Positions 5,422 to 7,758 of a stretch of DNA of 7,758 nt are shown piece after piece. Position numbers and translations under genes: made by a program. Below the pieces are notes generated by a model. The model was not told where the DNA came from, made no database searches, and saw only the letters and a program-made list of their open reading frames with translations. The DNA is from CAZRHR01 sp964599915 (GTDB taxonomy: Bacteria > Bacteroidota > Bacteroidia > CAIKAF01). How positions within the stretch are numbered: position 1 is the stretch's first letter; the number at the start of each line of letters is the position of its first letter. The stretch is from assembly GCA_964599915.1 (NCBI GenBank), contig CAZRHR010000097.1, forward strand, positions 1-7,758. The letters run 5' to 3'.

Positions 5422-6615
5422 TCAGGGACGAACAAGGCCCCGAAGCCGGAGTTTCCCTTTGCTGATTTCCAATACTCCCATTCCCTTTTCAAATGGCACC
5501 TTCAATGGTTGCATGCCGGCTGGAAAATAAACACGCTCCTTGTACATCAATTGACCTGACGGGGAAAACCACCGCATGTGCCAAAATCCGTCTTCAGGGA
5601 TTCGAATCATCCATTGCCCGGTGTCCATGTGTTGCCCCATTTCTAATGGAATAGACGTAAGGGGTAACAGAAAGGCGCTGGCATCAAAACTATAAAGACC
5701 GGCGGGTTTGGCAAGTTGCGGAACAGCTTCTGAACTCAAAAATCCCTGTCCCAAGCCCCGAAGTTCTACTGCCTCCAATTGCCCCATGTCTACCACAGAA
5801 CCAAGGGTAATTTTCCTTTTATGACCCATGGAAAATAGGTCACCGGGAACATCCCAAACCAAAAGCATAAATGGTGTATAAAAGGGCGGTGTATAACCTA
5901 CGAGCGCAAGCAATGAATCACCAAAAGTAGAGGCTCCTGTTACTTGGCCTCCGGCAAAAAGTGAATCAACCAACTCTGCGGCATGGAAACCGGGGAATTC
6001 AGGAAGTCGGTAATGCCGGGTAAAGCCATTGGTCCGATGCTTCGTAAACAAATGAAGTTGTTGATTCCACCAACACAAGGCTTCAGCATCATAATCATGT
6101 TGGTCTGGGTCAGGTTGAAATTGACTTTGTTCAGGATAAAAAAACCTTAGGGTATCGGCATCTACCGTATCTTGCACGCATAATTGCCCCAGAGAAAGGC
6201 GATAAATGGCCAAGTCTTGTCGTTGTCCGAAATTATTGCCAAAATCTCCTATAAATACATGCTGAGGAGAGGTGGTTACATCTTCCCAATCCATAGCAGG
6301 CGTGCGAAGCACAACCTCCTTATGAATAGAACCATCGGTAGAGTCAATGGCAAAAAGTTTGGGGTTACCTCCTGAATCATTGTGGGTCCAAAGCCAGCCA
6401 CATGCGAAAAACAAACCTGAAGTTTCTTGAACGACGGCGGGTAAATTTGTTACCAGTGAAGGGGAAAGGTTGGTTTCCGGATACAAGCAAGAGCCATCAT
6501 TGGTTTGGGCTTGTGGGTCAAAATTGAGGGCCTGCGGATCGGTGCATCCGGATTGGGCAAACGTGTGAGAAAAGCCCATCCATAAAAACAAGAACAAACA
6601 AAACCAACTTTGCAT
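5422..6615 (-). CDS. Secreted propeller-like protein with GCTDP motif and possible degenerate T9SS tail
   Basis: The product is 397 aa. A signal peptide (1-21, ending TFAQ) precedes the motif GCTDPQALNFDP...NDGSC at 23-43, with Cys24 and Cys43 probably bonded. That motif is frequent in exported Bacteroidota proteins. Residues about 50-320 look like a beta-propeller of a common Bacteroidota type, with THNDSGG (77-83), DWEDV (109-113), FIGDFGNN (121-128), YDAEAL (175-180), QVTGAS (224-229) and QLEAVEL (279-285). The Asp/Asn loops suggest metal or polar-ligand sites, but no enzyme activity can be assigned. The last about 60 residues (WHMRWFSPSGQLMYKE, 345-360, then VLEISKGKLRLRGLV, 381-395) resemble the final strands of a type IX secretion sorting domain, but the usual YPNP start is missing. 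Surface export is therefore possible, not certain. It follows the glycosyltransferase gene by 50 nt with no promoter seen between, so co-transcription is likely. Confidence 0.85.
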   Translation of the reverse strand: MQSWFCLFLFLWMGFSHTFAQSGCTDPQALNFDPQAQTNDGSCLYPETNLSPSLVTNLPAVVQETSGLFFACGWLWTHNDSGGNPKLFAIDSTDGSIHKEVVLRTPAMDWEDVTTSPQHVFIGDFGNNFGQRQDLAIYRLSLGQLCVQDTVDADTLRFFYPEQSQFQPDPDQHDYDAEALCWWNQQLHLFTKHRTNGFTRHYRLPEFPGFHAAELVDSLFAGGQVTGASTFGDSLLALVGYTPPFYTPFMLLVWDVPGDLFSMGHKRKITLGSVVDMGQLEAVELRGLGQGFLSSEAVPQLAKPAGLYSFDASAFLLPLTSIPLEMGQHMDTGQWMIRIPEDGFWHMRWFSPSGQLMYKERVYFPAGMQPLKVPFEKGMGVLEISKGKLRLRGLVRP

Positions 6616-6665
6616 GGGCTAAAATAGGATTTAGACGCCACTTAAAAAACTGGAAATGGGGAAAA

Positions 6666-7598
6666 TCAAGGTCCACAGGGTAAAAACCATTCTAGATCAA
6701 TTGGAAAAATCCCATCAAGGTCTATCCTCACCCCCATTTGAGCATGATAACCTGCGGGCAGCAACAGATGCGCCGATTTTATCCAAGGGGCCGATGATCC
6801 GTCGTGGCGGTATTTTGAAGATTTAAAATTCATGAAATGCAGATATAAAAAGGTCCGATTGCCATCTCGGTTGTTGGTAATCTTGCCATCCTGGTAAAAC
6901 CAAGTATCAGGTTGGTCGGCGTAAGTGGTTCCATCGATCCAAGGAATGGGCGTAAACGGTGTGGAGTATTGTTCTTTCATATACAATTGGGGGAGGCCAC
7001 GTCTTAGCCTCCATTTTCGCCAAAAAGAAAGTCCGGGATAAATCACTTGGCTCCATTTCTGATAGGCCAAGAGCAACATTTCATCCAAACCTATATATTC
7101 CTCGGCCTGCAACTTTTCCTCCCAACCTCCGATATGCTCAAACATAAACCAATGCACACGGGTATTCCTAAACAAAGAAAAATGCCCGCTCAAAATATGG
7201 GCATGGGTAGAAAACACATCATATTTGGAGAGTAGTTCATTGGTGTAGAAACTACGAATATCACCAAAAACAACATCTACATCCGCATATCCATAAAAAT
7301 CATAGGGTTTAAGTTCTTCGGCATGAATCCATCCAAACAAAGGTCGAATATCACATAGCTTGTAGGGGTCTTGAAGGTGGAGGCTCAGCCCTGTTCTTTG
7401 ATGAACCAAATCTCCGTACGCATCAAAACTCATGTATTGTGTTTTAACGTTCGGGGCATGATAATCTTGGAGAGAGGCATCGGTGAGAAAAAGAAAATCT
7501 ATGGTGGAATTTCTTCGCAAACTATCAAAAAACAAGGGAAACCAAGGAGGTAAATCACCAAAGTATGGGATGAGAATACATATGGAGGGTGGATTCAT
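6666..7598 (-). CDS. DUF6625-like glycosyltransferase
   Basis: The product is 310 aa and cytoplasmic, with no signal peptide. It begins ICILIPYFGDLPPWFPLFFDSL (6-27), then IDFLFLTD (33-40), DPYKLCDIRPLFGWIH (77-92), YGYADVDVVFGDI (102-114) and YDVFSTHAHILSGHFSLFRN (126-145). This order matches the DUF6625 family as I know it, a GT-A type group annotated as glycosyltransferase. The Asp106-Val-Asp108 pair is the expected DXD motif that binds metal and the nucleotide sugar. The C-terminal part keeps TWFYQDGKITN (232-242) and FLYLHFMNFK (250-259), also typical. The donor and acceptor sugars cannot be told. Such genes usually sit among polysaccharide or lipopolysaccharide biosynthesis genes, but no other such gene is visible here. 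The ATG at 7598 places the first beta-strand right at the N-terminus, as in the family. No clear Shine-Dalgarno site is present. It precedes the propeller gene, probably on one transcript. Confidence 0.9.
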   Translation of the reverse strand: MNPPSICILIPYFGDLPPWFPLFFDSLRRNSTIDFLFLTDASLQDYHAPNVKTQYMSFDAYGDLVHQRTGLSLHLQDPYKLCDIRPLFGWIHAEELKPYDFYGYADVDVVFGDIRSFYTNELLSKYDVFSTHAHILSGHFSLFRNTRVHWFMFEHIGGWEEKLQAEEYIGLDEMLLLAYQKWSQVIYPGLSFWRKWRLRRGLPQLYMKEQYSTPFTPIPWIDGTTYADQPDTWFYQDGKITNNRDGNRTFLYLHFMNFKSSKYRHDGSSAPWIKSAHLLLPAGYHAQMGVRIDLDGIFPIDLEWFLPCGP

Positions 7599-7732
7599 GC
7601 GAATGCAACAAGGGTGTAACTCTTTATAAGGAGACAGACTAGCAGAAATTAAAATAGACCCAAACGGACCTACAAACTAAAAGGCAATTGATTTTCAATA
7701 TTTTAAATCACTAGTGTCCGATAAAAAATAAA
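7599..7732. other. AT-rich leader region upstream of the glycosyltransferase gene
   Basis: This gap must contain the promoter of the minus-strand glycosyltransferase gene, because a terminator stands just to its right. The best candidate is TTAGTTTG on the minus strand (7672-7679), one mismatch from TAnnTTTG and without a well-placed -33 TTG. It would give a leader of about 70 nt. No gene or strong structure is seen. Confidence 0.4.
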
Positions 7733-7753
7733 GGAGCGGAAGTTTTCCGCTCC
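7721..7753 (-). terminator. Rho-independent terminator of a gene beyond the right edge
   Basis: A perfect 9-bp GC-rich stem pairs GGAGCGGAA (7733-7741) with TTCCGCTCC (7745-7753) around a 3-nt loop. On the minus strand it is followed by the T-rich run TTTATTTTTTAT (7732-7721). The stem, loop and U-tract in this order mark termination of minus-strand transcription. It therefore belongs to a minus-strand gene ending just outside the window and separates it from the glycosyltransferase unit. On the plus strand no T-tract is visible before the window ends. Confidence 0.85.
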
Positions 7754-7758
7754 CCCTT

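Noticed and set aside
6533..6570. Possible lipoprotein signal in the propeller protein (Cys24 after AQSG).
   Set aside because: Gln at -3 does not fit a lipobox, and the cysteine is the first residue pair member of the GCTDP...GSC motif; an ordinary signal peptide ending in AQ fits better.
1..7758. Searched by eye for CRISPR repeats, tRNA or rRNA genes, transposases, terminal inverted repeats of insertion sequences, and toxin-antitoxin pairs.
   Set aside because: Nothing supportable was found; the window looks like ordinary chromosomal sequence without mobile elements.

Overview
The window reads as chromosomal DNA of a member of the Bacteroidota. The evidence is two good Bacteroidota-type -7 promoter elements (TAnnTTTG), signal peptides ending in 'AQ', a PorT-like outer-membrane barrel, a secreted propeller protein carrying the 'GCTDPxALNxDPxAxxxDGSC' motif typical of this phylum, and small families (DUF6952-like, DUF6625-like) that I know mainly from Bacteroidota. 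By eye the genes are mid-GC and the intergenic gaps are strongly AT-rich. The organism cannot be named more closely from this sequence.

Layout. (1) Positions 1-1891, plus strand: a probable C-terminal fragment of a gene entering from the left, then a small two-helix membrane protein whose end overlaps a secreted protein of unknown function (499 aa). (2) Positions 1924-3834, minus strand: a complete acetyl-CoA synthetase, tail to tail with the 499-aa gene. (3) Positions 3835-4139: a 305-bp AT-rich divergent regulatory region with a probable promoter for each flanking gene and a tandem/inverted repeat. (4) Positions 4140-5417, plus strand: a tight three-gene operon of a cytoplasmic thioredoxin-like protein, a DUF6952-like small protein and an outer-membrane beta-barrel protein, with gaps of 3 and 0 nt. 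(5) Positions 5422-7598, minus strand: a DUF6625-like glycosyltransferase followed by a secreted propeller protein. It converges on the barrel gene with only 4 nt between stops. (6) The right edge holds a clear minus-strand intrinsic terminator, which marks the end of another minus-strand gene outside the window.

Function. Acetyl-CoA synthetase activates acetate into central metabolism. The thioredoxin operon links a cytoplasmic redox protein to a cysteine-free partner of unknown role and an envelope protein. The other recognisable genes concern the cell envelope: membrane, secreted and surface-glycan related. I see no mobile element, CRISPR array, tRNA, rRNA or defence system. Most of the window looks like ordinary core genome. 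The points worth a second look are the thioredoxin/DUF6952/barrel operon, the coupled membrane/secreted pair at the left, and the repeat in the acs-trx divergent region.
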